DNA of 64,000 nucleotides from Calamus simplicifolius (taxonomy: Eukaryota > Streptophyta > Magnoliopsida > Arecales > Arecaceae): NCBI GenBank assembly GCA_900491605.1, contig UESW01004557.1, positions 186,001 to 250,000 of the forward strand. The letters run 5' to 3'. The notes below the pieces were generated by a model. That model was not told the origin of the DNA and did not search any database. It saw nothing but the letters and a program-made list of their open reading frames with translations. Made by a program: the position numbers and the translations under genes. Shown piece by piece: positions 10,605-23,184 of this stretch (positions are counted from its first letter, which is position 1; the number at the start of each line of letters is the position of its first letter).

Positions 10605-12372
10605 TCATTGGTAATACTGGCGGAGGTTGTCCGCATTCAGGTACGTGGAACAGGTTTCCCATCGAGTTCCTCTAGTTTGCATGCCCCCCGGTGAAGTGTT
10701 TCGGTGGGGCGGTAGGGACCCTCCCAGGAAGTACGTTACCCGGTAACTCCTCCCCCCTCGGCCGTTTAGGTGCAGAAGCTGATCCCCAGGACACCATCCC
10801 GATCGTCCGCTCTGTGGAGTGTTGTCGACGGTGGCTTGAGCTGGTGGAGGCCCCATGACGGCTGGCAGCGGCTGTTGCATCTTCTGGACATACTTGCCGA
10901 GGTAGCCCCGCTGGATGAGCTCCTCGATGGCCCGCTTCAAGCTGTAGCAGCTGTCGGTGTCGTGGCCGTAGTCCCGGTGGAATCGACAATAGCGGCTTCT
11001 GTCGCGGGGTGCACTTTTCTTCATGGGGGGAGGACGTTGGAGGTAAGGCTCGCCTTCGATCTCCATCAGGATGTGGGATCGAGGGGCAAGGAGAGGAGTG
11101 AGCTTACTCTCGTCGGGGATAGGGCTTCAGCGCCTGTCGTCGGACCGGCGAGGTGGATCGGATCGGCGATGTCGGGGAGGTCCGCTCGGCTCAGGGCAAG
11201 CAGATTTGTGGCTGGAGCTCTTCGAAGACTCCCGGCGGGTGAGGTCGGCTTCATCCACCCGGATGTACTTCTGAGCTCGGAGGAGGAGATCGAAATAAGA
11301 GCTTGGGGGATTCTTATCTAGGGAGAAGGTGAAGCGGGACGAAAGGAGTCCCCGCTTCAGTGCCAGGGTGGCCACCGCATCGTCGAGATGGTAGACCTCG
11401 AGGGCGGCGGTTTTGAATCGGGACACGAAGTCCCACAGTGACTCTCCTTCCTTCTGGCGGATGAGAAGAGGCTATATGCCACCCTTGGGATCCGACAGCA
11501 GGCATTGAAGTGGGCCAAGAATGCCCTCTCCAGCTCCCAAAAGGAGTCTATGCTGTGGGGGACAGGCGCGAATGCCATGCATGGGTGGCCTTCCGCAGAG
11601 TTGCGGGGAAGGCCTTGCAGAGAAGGGCGTCTGAGGCGCCCTGGACTTGCATCATAGCCTTGTAACTCTCGAGGTGATCGAGGGGGTCGGTCGTACCGTC
11701 GTACGAGTCCACCTGGGGGAAGCGGAACCTGGAGGGAACCGGTTCCTCCAGTATGCGGCGAGTGTAGGGAGGACGAGTGTCGAACTCTTCCTCCGGCTGA
11801 TGGTTGATCTTCTTGGCAAGCTCGTCGAGGCACCTGTTGTACTCCTCCAGGTGTTCCTCCGCCTGATGGCTGATCGTCGGGGCCCTCCAAGATGGCTCGA
11901 AGGAAGAAGAAGAAGAAGGCAGAAGGAGATGGAGACGGAAGTCGAGACTTCCGCCTGGGTTCCTCGTGATGATGTGGCTTGGGAGAAGATTTGTTGGGCC
12001 GCGGTCAAGGGATCGTGGCCGCTTGGAGGGCTCGCGTTGAGGCTTCCTAGGGGAAACCTGACGTCGGCCGGTCTCTCGCCGACCGGTCTCCCACCGAGGA
12101 GAACCTCCCTCGCCGACTGTTGACTGGCGAGGGGAGTAGTCTGATGCTGGGTGGCCACGGACTGTTGTTGCTGGAGCCCGTGGACCATGGCGGTGAGATT
12201 CTGGACTTGCTGGAAAGAGTCGCCAGCCACTCTGCTGTTTGGACAGTGGCGTCCGGCGGCGGGCAGGTGACCGAGGGTCAGCTGCAGGAGGATTGGCCTT
12301 CTGCTGCCTAACCGGCGGGGGAAGCCCCGCCGGGCAGCTGACGGAGGCGTCCTGGGCTTGAGTCACCACCAT
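10605..12372 (-). pseudogene. Element C gag fused by deletion to the integrase C-terminus
   Basis: The gag N-terminus (12372-11548) is Pro/Arg/Ser rich and enters the capsid-like domain at PQVDSYDGTTDPLDHLESYK. Frame breaks follow near 11560 (SIDSFWELERAFLAHFNACC) and 11430 (ALEVYHLDDAVATLALKRGL). A zinc knuckle CRFHRDYGHDTDSC lies at about 10990, followed by SLKRAIEELIQRGYLGKYV. Shortly after this the sequence jumps to the end of pol: one frame reads WEGPYRPTETLHRGA and another ends NADNLRQYYQ at 10605. The roughly 4 kb of pol between knuckle and integrase tail is gone. Gag would form the particle; enzymes would have to come from a related element. Confidence 0.8.
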
Positions 12373-12436
12373 GGCTTCTTGAAAAGAGAGGGGATGAAAG
12401 ATGTAGCTCAGGGAGAACGTTCGCTACTTTTTTTAT

Positions 12437-12454
12437 CCCCTACCTGGCATGCCA
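12437..12454 (-). other. Primer-binding site of element C
   Basis: On the minus strand TGGCATGCCAGGTAGGGG begins three bases after the CCATCA end of the right LTR, the usual position for a tRNA-complementary site. I do not assign the tRNA. It differs from the site in A and B after TGGC, so C uses another primer. Confidence 0.65.
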
Positions 12455-12457
12455 ATC

Positions 12458-13807
12458 TGATGGCGCTCAATCACCTCTCCTGGACGTCGGGGATGGAGGC
12501 TCTTCTCGAATCCTCGCTTCACCGGGTTGCCTGCAAAGAAGTCCCAAGACCGGAGGGGATCCTCTGGTGGGACCCTCCGACGCCCAAGTTAGTGACTGAG
12601 GTCACAGCTGAGAAGGAGCTCGAGAGAGCTCTTGGAGAAGGGAGAGATCTCAGAAGGATCGGGTTGTTCTTCTGAGAATTAGGGCATCAAGTGTGTAAAC
12701 TTGCGTTACCTGGTCCTCGACATGATTTACCCTTTTATAGGGGTTGACGCTGGCACGATCACGTGGGTTTTCGTGAAGTCAGAATGTCTGCCGAGCCGTT
12801 GCGTGAATATGGGCTGGTTGTGGGCTACGTCCCATCAGCCGGCGGGGCTGTTGGGTAGCTGGGTCTAGTCCCATCAACGACGTTACCAGTAGGTTGTTGG
12901 ATCCGGCGTTGTCAGGCGGCGCGCGTCAGAGATGGCGCCCTGAACTGATAGGGCCATGTTGGGGCTGATCTGGTGGAACTGGAGACGCCTGGGCCGAGTC
13001 GACGGACTTGGGGGCGTCGGGGCCGAGTCGGGCCGGCGGGGATGGCCTTGGCCGACTCGGCGGAACTGGAGACGCCGGGGATGTCGAGATGGGTCATGGC
13101 CGACGCCAAGGTCGGATGGGTCCTGGCCGACACGGGTGTCGAGATGGGGCATGACCGACGCCGAGGTCGGGGGGCCCTGGCCGACACGGAGGTCGAGATG
13201 GGCCATGGCCGACGCCGAGGTCGAGATGGGCCATGGCCGACATGGATGTCGAGATGGGCCATGGCCGACGCCGAGGTCGGGATGGGCCTCGACACGGATG
13301 TCGAGATGGGCTGCAACTGACACGGGAGTCGGGGTAAGCCATGTCAAGCCCAATTGCCAAGGAATTGGCTCGCGTGTTCTTTGACCCGATGGAGCTGTCG
13401 GCCTTTGGGGCCGCGGTCTTGGAGCCGTCAGCCTTTGGGGCCGTCGGTCTTGGAGCCGTCGGTCATGAAGGTGTCGGCCTTTGGGGCCGTCGGTCTTGGA
13501 GGTATCGGCCTTGGAGGTGTCGGTCTTGGAGCCGTCGGCCTTTGGGGCCGTCGGCCTTGGAGCCGTCGGTCATGAAGGTGTCGGCCTTTGGGGCCGTCAG
13601 TCTTGGAGCCGTCGATCATAGAGCCGTCAGCCTTTGGGGCCGTCTGTCTTGAAGGTACCGGCCTTGGAGGTGCCGGTCTTGGAGCCGTCGGTCTTTGGGG
13701 ACGTCGGTCGTCGGGTGTCGACCTTTGGGGCCGTCAGTCTTGAAGGCGTCGGCCTTTGGGGTTATCCAAAAAAATTTTTTATTCTCATGGGTCAACTGGC
13801 TCCATCA
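12458..13807 (-). repeat. Element C 5' LTR
   Basis: Same ends as the left LTR (TGATGG and CCATCA). The minus-strand TATA box is at 12733-12739. It contains both U3 arrays (about 13078-13330 and 13390-13770). Relative to the left LTR there is an extra stretch near 12480-12500 plus array-length differences; unique parts are very similar by eye. Confidence 0.9.
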
Positions 13808-14273
13808 CGCCTCCTCAATGGGATCTTCAACAGGAGAGAATTCGGCACGCCAAATAGCTAGGGCAATGATCTGGCCGTTAACGGTCCATGGCCTACTGAG
13901 AACAAGTTCCTTAGCCTCTGTGATAGTAAAGATGAAGAGATAGTGACGATTGGCCAGGCTGACTGCTTCGATAGCGCCAGTGACGCAACCATGCTGGAAC
14001 TCGTGGGTTACAGCATTCGATGGCACCCATCTGTTGAGGCAGCAAGCAAGAACAACCCTCTCTTCCAGTTAAGATGATTCTTCAATCAAAGCCTCTATAG
14101 GTACATCAACGATATCCGAAAACCTGCTCTCTAGATCAGCAATCTCCACCAGCGTGGGTTTGGGAGAGACCCATTCGAAGCAAGGATTAAACCGCCTTCC
14201 TCCAATCCATTGCGAGAGTGGCCATAATCGGATATGCTAAAGTAGAGGGAGCTTGAGGTGTTGGGGAAGCCAT
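13808..14273 (-). pseudogene. LINE ORF1, 5' part with DUF4283-like domain
   Basis: The minus-strand ATG at 14273 opens MASPTPQAPSTLAYPIMA, and the frame continues with one or two breaks into AVSLANRHYLFIFTITEAKE and SRPWTVNGQIIALAIWRAEF. That pattern (FTF, RPW, G-x-x-I-x-L-x-x-W) is typical of DUF4283 in plant LINE ORF1. It stops at the right edge of element C and continues on the other side of C at 7896. The leader from about 14274 to 14430 has two CTAGGGTTTT motifs. Confidence 0.75.
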
Positions 14274-14518
14274 CCCGAACCACCGCAAGCTGGAGCAAAC
14301 GGTGGAGGAAGACAATCGGCAGGCGAACCAAACAGGAAAATCGGAACAGAGCTTCAGTAAAGGAAGGACAAGCTCCAGGAAGGTGAAAAACCCTAGATAG
14401 AATTGATCCTAGTGGAAAACCCTAGTGGTATAATATATTTTTCTATTAATTTAATTAGATAATTAGATTATTCTGGGATATTTTAGAATTAAAGCGCCCT
14501 TTTGTGTCCATTGCTGGT

Positions 14519-14537
14519 AAAAAAAAAAAAAAAAAAA
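14519..14537. repeat. Run of 19 A
   Basis: An adenine homopolymer in AT-rich sequence about 90 bp upstream of the LINE 5' end. It could be the tail of another retroposon, but I cannot identify a body for one. Confidence 0.9.
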
Positions 14538-14886
14538 TCCAGTAACTACATAATTTTCAGGAGGGGTAGAATTTACCGCCTACCTGCTATCTCCTTCTCC
14601 TTCTCTTGACGACGTTTGTTCAAATTTTAGTCACCATTTAACCTTTGATGGATCGGTTGAAATTGGTAAAGTTAAAGTTGGTGTTAGTACGAAAGCATGA
14701 AATGGTCGCTTGTTGGCAAAGCAGCTCAGCTTTCTTGCTATATATTTTATTATTCAAATCAACAGTTTGATGGTGGATTATGGTAATCACTTCCTTTGCT
14801 TGGGTGCCCCTCAAATAAAAAGGCTTCATAAAATCGAATATTAGTGAGCAATGGGTCAAAAGTCTCTAATTCCATTCGCTATCCCT

Positions 14887-15005
14887 ACTCTTGATAGGCT
14901 GTTTCACACCCCTAATTTCAAAGTTTCCAATATAATGAGACAAGAAAATCAACAAGCAGATTGCTTAGCAAACTTGGACTTTGCTGCGACCATAAGCGCT
15001 ACTTA
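14887..15005 (+). pseudogene. RNase H-like C-terminal fragment
   Basis: A short frame ends with NIMRQENQQADCLANLDFAA before a TAA. The motif R-x-x-N-x-x-A-D-x-L-A is the usual end of the RNase H domain found in plant LINEs and related host sequences. Nothing recognisable precedes it, so this is a relic. About 75 bp further right a foldback element begins. Confidence 0.45.
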
Positions 15006-15079
15006 AAATATTAGTTAAACAATGCCTTCTTAATTCAAGCATAAGTTTGACAGGACCACTACACTCTGACTTTATTGTA

Positions 15080-15668
15080 GTGTTTGGATACCAGATTTCA
15101 TGTTATTCTAATGCAATTAATGCAGTGTTATTTTAAATGATGTTTGAATGACATGGGAATAAGTAAGAGATGAAGAATTTTTCAAAAATTTCAAAGATAC
15201 CCCTTTCAATAAAAATGGTTTATCAATTTTTATTTTTAAAATAACTTGAATAAATTATTATTTATTAATAAATAAGGTAATAAATTAATTATTATTAATA
15301 AAATAATATAAGAACATACTAAATAAATTATTTTATATTAATAAATTAAAAAATAACATACTTAATTTATTATTTCTATTAATAAATTTATTTAATTTTA
15401 AATTATATTATAAATAAATTTATTTAATTTATTTAATTTATTTAAATGATATTATAAATAAATTTATTTAATTTAATTTCATCGGTGCTCCTGGAATAGC
15501 TGCAGTGGGAATAGAAGCTATTCCATGGGGTACCATGAAATAAGAAATCGGGTATAAGCTCGTTGACTGAAATAGGAATTCCAGTGGGGCTCACGCTCCT
15601 TTTTCATTGTGTTTGGGGAATAAGACGAAATAAGGACCTATTCAAATCTTATTCCTGCATCCAAACAC
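15080..15668. mobile_element. MITE-like element with terminal inverted repeats
   Basis: The left end GTGTTTGGATACC and the right end, read in reverse as GTGTTTGGATGCAGG, form an inverted repeat. The right end also folds on itself: GTGTTTGGGGAATAAG at 15608 pairs with CTTATTCC...CCAAACAC at 15648-15668. The interior is very AT-rich with no coding potential. No clear target duplication was found, so the superfamily is left open. Confidence 0.55.
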
Positions 15669-15798
15669 AACCTATAGGTATAAGATCATTATGCGTGTTG
15701 ATGGAACTACTGCACTAACTGATGTGCTCTGTGATAGCTCTCGTACCTTTACTTTTAATTAAAAATTTTAGAAAGGGCATAAAATTTAAATATAATGC

Positions 15799-17454
15799 TG
15801 TGAGAACCAGTCGTTTGAACCAGCCCCCCTTAGATTAAAACCTATTTTAACTGAATTAATATATAATCATTATTTTTTATTAAATCTATATTCATACTAT
15901 TTGGCATTAAGTTAGCTTTGTAATATATTTGAATCATTCAAATTAAAGTTCAATTGAACGTATATCAGGACTAATGATTTCTAATAAATTATAAAAATAC
16001 TATTGATAATGATAAACATAATTTTTAGTGTTTTTATTAAAATATTTATATATTAAAATTATGTTAGATGAGTTAAAAGTTAATTTCAAGTTAAGAATCA
16101 ATTTTAAATATTCTTTGATTTACTTAAAGAAATCAGTATTATACAAGAATTGAAAGATTTATTTATTTTAGGATATTAATATCCTATAAAGAGTAGGAAA
16201 CTTATTTGTTTTAAAAAAATTATTTATAAATAAGGTTTAATTGAAATTTTTTAATATTAAATCAATAGCTCAAATGGATGAAAAAGATAAAAGTTGGATG
16301 ATCAAAAAGGTTGATGAAGTCCTTGAATATTAAAATTAAGGATTAGTTTTCATCAATTTTATTAGTTGTCACTACTATTATTAGAAACATATAAGTAATT
16401 AATCTGATTATATATTAGAATAATTTTATTTATGAATTATGAATGATTGTTAAAAGTTATTTTATGTATTAGAAACTGAATATTTGGATTTCAATGATTA
16501 CTATGAGTTATAAATTCTTGATAATCCATTATTTTCAAATATTAGTGTTTTGTAATTTTGAAATATTACAATAGAATTAAAGATTTAATTTTGCATAGCA
16601 TATTTATTAAAATTCTGGATCAAGTAAGTAGGATTTGATCAATTACTGTTACTATTTTTTTTAAATACTGCCATGTGAGAGTCATTTATGGATTTTATTA
16701 TGAAATAATATGATCCCAAAAAGATTATCAAATGTGCAATATCTAAATCATTGATAATTGATAAGTAAAATAAACTCTTAATCTACTATATATGACAGAT
16801 AATAGATAGTAGGACCTACCTTCGTAGAGAATATATGCAGCGATTTGATTTCTATGTATAGGGTTATATATAGTGTACTATTCCTTTCATAGAGATTATA
16901 TATGATCATAGTTTATAGACTAAAGAGTTATTAGCATAAATGTTAAAGATAAGCACAAGATAAAATGTTTTGAAAATTGATATCTTGTTACAATGACATG
17001 CATTATCAAAATGTTATGTAGTACCATATTTATATAAAAATATTATCAAAAATAAAAATTATATTACATATGTAATATAAGTGCATGATTATATTTACTT
17101 GATCCAGTAATTTATGTTTAGTATTACTTGACAAGCATTAGTTCATAAAACTATATATCTTCATTATTTTTTCAAATGCGGAGAAATAAGTTGGGATCTG
17201 AGTAGAAGTTGATCGAGTCTTTAACAGAGCTGATATTAGATCGCAAGTTTAAGTTAGTTTGAGTTAAATCTTATAGTTTTCTTATTGATTATTTTATTAA
17301 TATTGTATATTTGACTTATTTGAAATTATAACATATTTGATTGATTTTATGTAAGAATAATTAGATTATTGGTTAATTATATTTGGTAATAATATATTTT
17401 AATAAGACATCTTGTATGCTAGGGATTAATTCTCTAGTATGCGACGGGTTGTTA
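15799..17454. repeat. Possible solo LTR remnant, AT-rich
   Basis: The stretch starts TGTGAGAACCAGTCG and ends CGACGGGTTGTTACA, so it has TG and CA ends. The end resembles those of chromovirus (Tekay/Del type) LTRs in monocots. The flanks do not show a 5-bp duplication and no TATA box could be placed, so this is a suggestion only. Nothing coding is seen in it. Confidence 0.3.
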
Positions 17455-17548
17455 CACCCTAAGGTTTGAGATGTAATAAATGCAGCAACGAAATCATAAA
17501 GGCACAAATATATAGAGCTCAAGGGTATAAAAATAAGGTAACATAGGT

Positions 17549-17880
17549 ATTACTACCTTATAATTTAAGCATAATCAAATTATACTCATGTGGTTTGAAA
17601 TTTTATATTTAACTATCCTGTATTTTAAACACTATCAAATTACATTCATGTGAAAGTATGGGCATATTAAGTAAAACTTGAATAGGTTTAAAATGCATGG
17701 ATGATTAAATATAACATTTCAAAATACATGGATATAATTTGATAGTGATGAAAACATATAGTAGTTAAATATAGATGTGAAATCACATGAGTAATTTAAA
17801 ATATACGACAGTTAAGTATAATATTTCAAATCATATAAATATAATTTGATAATGTTTAAACTATAAGATAGTAATTTATA
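17549..17880. mobile_element. Foldback (MITE-like) element
   Basis: The first about 70 bp (TATTACTACCTTATAATTTAAG onward) match, with scattered substitutions, the reverse complement of the last about 70 bp, which end GATAGTAATTTATA. Inner segments repeat the motif CAAATTA..TCATGTG in both orientations. It has no coding potential. The type is a short non-autonomous DNA element or a plain inverted duplication. Confidence 0.5.
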
Positions 17881-18217
17881 TTTTACCCATAAAAATATGT
17901 TTCAAAGCAACTCACTTGACATACATGGTGAAGGGGAAAAAAATCTTATGATTATAGGAGATTATGAGTGAAATTAAAATTTTCATATGAGCCATCTATT
18001 TACTATAGCACAAAATATCATCTACGAATCGCATGATGTAATGTACTAAACTTAATCACGGTAAAGCAAACCCAATAGAAAAATATCTAACATTACAATA
18101 GATTAACAAAACTCAAGCGGTCAAATAATATTAATGGCTTTGATGGAATTTTCATTAGGATGCAAAAGAGATATCAAACCCTCAAATATAGATAATTAGA
18201 TAAGAGGCTACAATAAG

Positions 18218-18418
18218 ATGCAATATAGTGACATCCGATCTCTTCTCCAGGGCGCTGACAGCGCCCAGATTCAGCATATCTACAGAGAAGCCAATTCAGC
18301 TGCAGATTGGATTGCCGCTAGAGTGGCACATCACTCTAAGCTGGAAGCAGGGCGACCCTTGCCCTATTATCCTTACCCAAATTTTGTATTCCGATATATC
18401 AGGTTCAACTCATCCTAG
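18218..18418 (+). pseudogene. RNase H-like C-terminal fragment (LINE-type)
   Basis: A 66-residue frame contains IQHIYREANSAADWIAARV, the typical final helix of the RNase H domain of plant LINE ORF2 and related relics (H-x-x-R-E-x-N-x-x-A-D). A short polar tail and a stop follow. No reverse transcriptase is found upstream, so this is an isolated 3' remnant. It is on the opposite strand to the LINE at 5460-14430. Confidence 0.6.
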
Positions 18419-20030
18419 AATGATGTGATCACCCGCTTGTGATTTAGATAAGCTACAATAAGATGCAATATAGATGGCCTGAATTTATAATCAAATAAAA
18501 AGTAATTGTTGCTTGAAAGTGTCTTTGTGATTGGCTTATAAAAGCTTAAATAGAAGAAAAGGAAAATATACATTGTTAATTTTTTTTCATAATTTGACTG
18601 GTCCATTAAAAACTTTACGAAGAAAAGGTTTATAAATTATTTTCTCTAAAAATGCTACTCTTCTCTAGGAAAACATTGTAGAGCATTATTTTAGAAAAGA
18701 CAATTATGCAGAACAAATTTGTCAAGGACATTTTTTTATTTACCACCAAGATTCCTAAAAGTTTTCATTCCTTAACAAAAAATTAGAAGAAATTTGTAGG
18801 ACCAGAATAAATTATTTGTGAAACGGTAATTAAATATTTTGATATAAAATAGAGAATTTAACTGGTGAAATCTATAACAATTCAAATGTTTCAAATCCAA
18901 AATTCATGTTAGATCTAAAGAAAGACCATGCATACAAAATAATACACTTACTCGTGGAAATAATGATAACCATCAAAAAGCTAGCTATGTAGAACAAAAG
19001 GCATATAGGTTCTGGTATTGCTAAAAAAGCTTACGACTTGGCTGACATACAAGTATACAAGATTTTTATTTTCATTATTTCTAGTTTATGAATGAAACGA
19101 ATGCCATACTCAAGTTCTACATTAAAAATAAAACATCAACTGCACAAGATTGATCCAATTTTCCCCTTGAACCAATATATTGTGTCAATGAGCTCAGCAA
19201 GGAAACAAATTTGACAATATTTGGTTTGATTCCGCATTGCGCTAATAAATACAACGACAAGAATCCCGTGTACTGCCAAAGATTTTCAATGAGCACGAAT
19301 TCTATTTCAAACTTTTTCTAAATGAAAAATCAAAATATTTTGCTGAAAATAATTGAAAGGGACTAGCTTATACTGTTGTCCAGTGGCACCATCATAAATC
19401 AAATAAAAATTCTCCAATGCCCATCAACAAAAATGCATGTATAGTTGAATAATACTGATTACTTGCATGACCTTCTCATTCTTATCTATGATCAAGTATA
19501 TCTTGCATTGGAGTTTCTCTGATGCATGACAAGATTTCTGTTCCATAGAAAAATAGAAAGCAAGAGCCTTCCAATGGATTGCATAATTCTGTTTGCCTAA
19601 AGAATTTAAAGAAGTTTAATTCTTATAATTTAGTCCCTTATATTTTAATAATATTTGATATCTCATCAAATAGTATTTCATATAACGAGATATAAGAATT
19701 TGATACTTTAAAATATGAGAAATTAAATTAAAATAATTAAAAGTTTAAGGATTAAAACAATTTTCTTAAAAAATAAAAAAATTAGAATCGTTTCACTTAA
19801 CGAGTTAGTCGCATTTGGACTGACCGAAGACTAGCTTTGGAATAAACCGAGGAAGAGAATTTCGAATTGATGGATAGCTTTTAGGTCCGTCCATTGGACC
19901 TCCTCTTATCCCACGCAGACATAAATCAACGGCTAACTCTCAATTCCAATCGTCAATTAATCGTGATACCGTCACAGCGTAGCGAGAAGACAGATCCACA
20001 GATGGCAGCATCCAAGCCTTAGGCCCCTCC
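18419..20030. other. AT-rich intergenic sequence
   Basis: No gene, repeat family or RNA gene could be supported here. Base composition becomes less AT-rich from about 19800, approaching the promoter of the hAT-derived gene. Confidence 0.7.
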
Positions 20031-20410
20031 TCCGCGCCGCATAATCGTACACGTGTCCGTTATCGCGGAGTTATCGCGATTCCGACCCACCGACTCAGGA
20101 AAAAGAGATCGATCCGAGAGCCGTCGAACGAAGATTAGAGTGGGAAAGGGGCGGAGAGGCGACGGGACGGGAGAAACCCTAGAGGCCGAGATCTCGCGAT
20201 ATTTCATCACCAAAAAAGAGGGCTTTTTTTTAAAAATTTTCCTTCGAAAAAACGCGTCTGAGGAGACGAAGGCGCCGGCGAGAAATCGGACGGTTCCGAC
20301 AAAAATTTGCGCGCTTCCATCCCGGAGAGCTCGCTCTCTTCTTCAGCGTTGTTTTGACCCCTTCGTCCAATCTTCCCCTCGCTTAAAAGGCTCGTGTATT
20401 TTAGGTCCGT
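20031..20410 (+). promoter_or_regulatory. Promoter and untranslated first exon of the hAT-derived gene
   Basis: A GC-rich island in AT-rich surroundings contains an ACGT-core box (ACACGTGTCC at about 20048) and repeated TCGCGA or TTATCGCG motifs at 20060-20200. It has a long CT/GA-rich leader, the usual look of a plant 5' untranslated exon. A possible donor lies at about 20405 (TTTTAG before GTCCGT). The next exon found is at 23185. The start of transcription is not defined by a clear TATA box. The 141-residue open frame across this island is unlikely to be protein. Confidence 0.55.
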
Positions 20411-23184
20411 TATTTCTCCTCTACCTTGCTTCTCGTTTTTGTTTTTGTTTTTGTTTTTTTTCTTTTCTTCCGACATAATTTGCCGTTCATCTCGTGTATG
20501 CATTTCGTTTATGTTCTGTTGCCATTGTTCAGAGTTTACAGTCGAAAGCTTTAATAATTTGTGAGGGAAAATAATTGGGATAAAATAGAGGTAAAAACGG
20601 GTGAAGCTCAATTAAAGTGATGATGGTGATGAAAATGGACTCAGTTTAGCTTAGCTTGCATGCGTTAACGTGTGTGAAGAAGACAGTCTGAAGACCCCCC
20701 ACTGTCTCGAATTGAAGCAATGATCGAATTCATAGATATTAATTTTAAAAATATTTTGAAGTGAATATACTAAAAATCTCTAGACATATTACCCCAATAT
20801 GACTGCTGATTTTTTTTTTCCGTTTTAATTTTTTATATTACATTTCTCTATTAATTATATTTTTACCTGCTTTTGTTTTCTTTTATTTTCATTATTTCAT
20901 TATACACACATGTAATAAAACATAGTTTTTAGTAATTAATTGCTATTTTATTTAATTACTTGCCTTGTTAGTTATTGACTTGATTTTTTATGTTTTTACC
21001 TTTTTTATGCTATAGTGTATAGTGCATGTTTATTTTTATTTTATCTATTTTTTTATACTATATTTTATTGAGTATAGAGATAAATTATAGAGAAAGAAGA
21101 CAAAGCAAGAGAATTTAGTTTGTATCAGAGAACTCTATATTTATAGCATATCAAAAAGAATTGAAATAAAAAATCTAAGTACAGTTTTGTTAAATGAATC
21201 TTTAAACAAGACATGCCCCATAGCAAACAAACCTAAACTATGTGATTTGATTTGATCAAAATCAATTCTTGTTCCATCTAGTAAGTTCTGGATAAATTGA
21301 CAATTTCAGTTCAAGCAGAATAATTCAGCATAATCCACATTCATTTATATTCTTCAATAACAACTAATTGGTGTACATTAATGTTTCTTCTTCACAAATA
21401 TGATGTGATAAATAATATTATAATAAATTTGTAAAATTTAAAATTATACTACAATAGATAATGTAACATCATAATGTAATATTATTTTTATATTATTATA
21501 TCGTCTAATATATTATGATATATAAAATGAAAGGGATTGGAAGAGTAAGCTTGTCCAATTTTATGATTTTTTTTTTCATCCATTTACCAAGGAACCTCCA
21601 AACAGCATTTCTTATTCCCCATCCAAAAAGACAAAATGAATAACTATCGGGATTATTGCTTGGTATAACTCTATGCTTTCTTAAACAAAAATTAATGTTT
21701 ATACTCATTCGTACCAGTATAAAATTCTTATTCGTTGCTTGTACTCGTACATTACCCAAATGTAGCTCTTGAGAGAGCTATCATAGACATGAAACTATTT
21801 ATTAATGGAGTAGGAGGTTTTTATGAGTCCTTTACTTTTGACACTTTTAGCCTATGAATCTAAGTGCAAATAGGCATAATCCTGGTTTACTCTATTTCCA
21901 GGAACGCACCCATCCAATTTTGCTTGATAAATATGTGCTACTATCTCTCTTCATTTCTCAGATGATATTTTGCCAGTCAATTAATCAAGGGAGTGGTGAT
22001 CATCAGATTGAAAAACTAGAAGAATATTCCTGATAGCTGCAGCAGCAATATTAACAAAGCCTTAATACTAATTTAATTGAGGCCGGCTATGTGAATCTTT
22101 TGTCTCCATTTTGATCTGTTATACTCTGATTGTAAAATGAAATTCTTGACTAAAACATACATACTTTGTTGGGGGCTTGTGTGGGGTTGAACTGTTAAGT
22201 TAGGGATATTCAACTAAAACTATAATTGCTATCTTGATTTCTTTTATCAAGGAATGGGAGGGTAAATGTTGATAATTCAAATAGGTTTTAAACAATGTGC
22301 ATGAAGCAGAGACATGACTCTAGAGCGCTCTATGATTCTTCTATACTGCTGGAACTTCAGACACTTTCATGAGACATAAGACTGGCTTTATAATACAGAC
22401 TGGAATATTGGACATTAAAGCATTATCTGAGATAGTAGTTGTGGAGATATTGAGGTCATTGTGCTGTAAGACTAGAAAATTGGAATTATAAATACTTTTG
22501 TGGGAGCTTTGGATTAGCACAAGTGAACTATTGCAAAACATGCAGAAAATTAGGTTCATGTTGATCGGTTTGAAGGGAGGAGGGAAGACTATCTTGTATG
22601 AAAGCAATGAGGGTTTAGAAAACTAAAGTATTGATGTAAGTTCTTTTTCTTTTCTTTTCTTTTTTCAGTAGAATGTAAATGGCTGCCAATTGAAATAAAC
22701 ACAAGTTCAAAAAATGCAAGTTCCAGTGTGAAACCAGTTGAACTCATGCCAACTTAGCTAATTGATCCCCATTTTCATTTTCCTTCTGTAGTTCTGTTCC
22801 TGTCCTGTAAGTTAGGCTTTTGCTTTCATCTACATTGTTCAAATTTTGTTATTTTTGACAGCATTTTTGCTAGTGTAAAAATTTCATCGAGAATCCTACT
22901 TAGTTTTGTTCTTCTGGAAGTTAAAAATATGCTCTATGTGTGGTCTGTTGCTGGATTGTTTGAGCTCTTAGCGGAGAAATCTTGCAGGGACTTCTGTTCC
23001 ATGTTCAAATTTGTAACCTGGCTTGCTGATTTGGGCATCATCTGAGTAGCTGTAATCATGTTTTAGAGATATATGGCCATAAGTGCTTATGGAAGAGATC
23101 TCCTGAGTCCTGTCTCCTGAATTCAATCTTTGCACATCAAGCATAGTCCTTTGCTTACAGTGTTCTTTTCCAAAATTTCTGCAG
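20411..23184 (+). other. Probable long first intron of the hAT-derived gene
   Basis: AT-rich, T-rich sequence without supported genes. It ends in TTTCTGCAG at 23176-23184, a good acceptor. The 5' boundary is inferred, so part of this region could include other untranslated exons. Confidence 0.5.

Larger units (their letters stand above)
7897..13807 (-). mobile_element. Element C: gag-only Ty3/gypsy retrotransposon with pol deleted
   Basis: Two LTRs of 1379 and 1350 bp in direct orientation begin TGATGG and end CCATCA, a perfect 6-bp terminal inverted repeat. The TATA box, primer-binding site and gag all read on the minus strand, so the right LTR is the 5' one. The 3.2-kb interior has gag, the last part of integrase, and a 140-bp tandem array. 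Protease, reverse transcriptase, RNase H and most of integrase are absent, so C depends on another element. The flanks (GGGAG left, CGCCT right) do not form a target duplication. The insertion is inside LINE ORF1. Confidence 0.9.
5460..14430 (-). mobile_element. LINE (non-LTR retrotransposon), truncated at its 3' side and split by element C
   Basis: On the minus strand the order is a 5' leader (about 14430-14274), ORF1 with a DUF4283-like domain (14273-13808), then element C (13807-7897), then the rest of ORF1 with a zinc knuckle (7896-6804), then ORF2 beginning with an endonuclease domain (about 6775-5460). Reverse transcriptase is missing because the sequence stops at the D boundary. The protein alignment skips a few residues across the C insertion and no target duplication is visible there, so some bases were probably lost. 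Confidence 0.8.

Noticed and set aside
15799..17454. Calling this stretch a definite solo LTR
   Set aside because: Only TG/CA ends and a familiar-looking terminus support it. There is no target duplication or TATA box, so it is listed with low confidence only.
20053..20478. A 141-residue frame in the GC-rich island at 20 kb
   Set aside because: It overlaps the likely promoter and untranslated exon, has low-complexity ends (FCFCFCFFS), and no domain. Long chance frames are common in GC-rich leaders.
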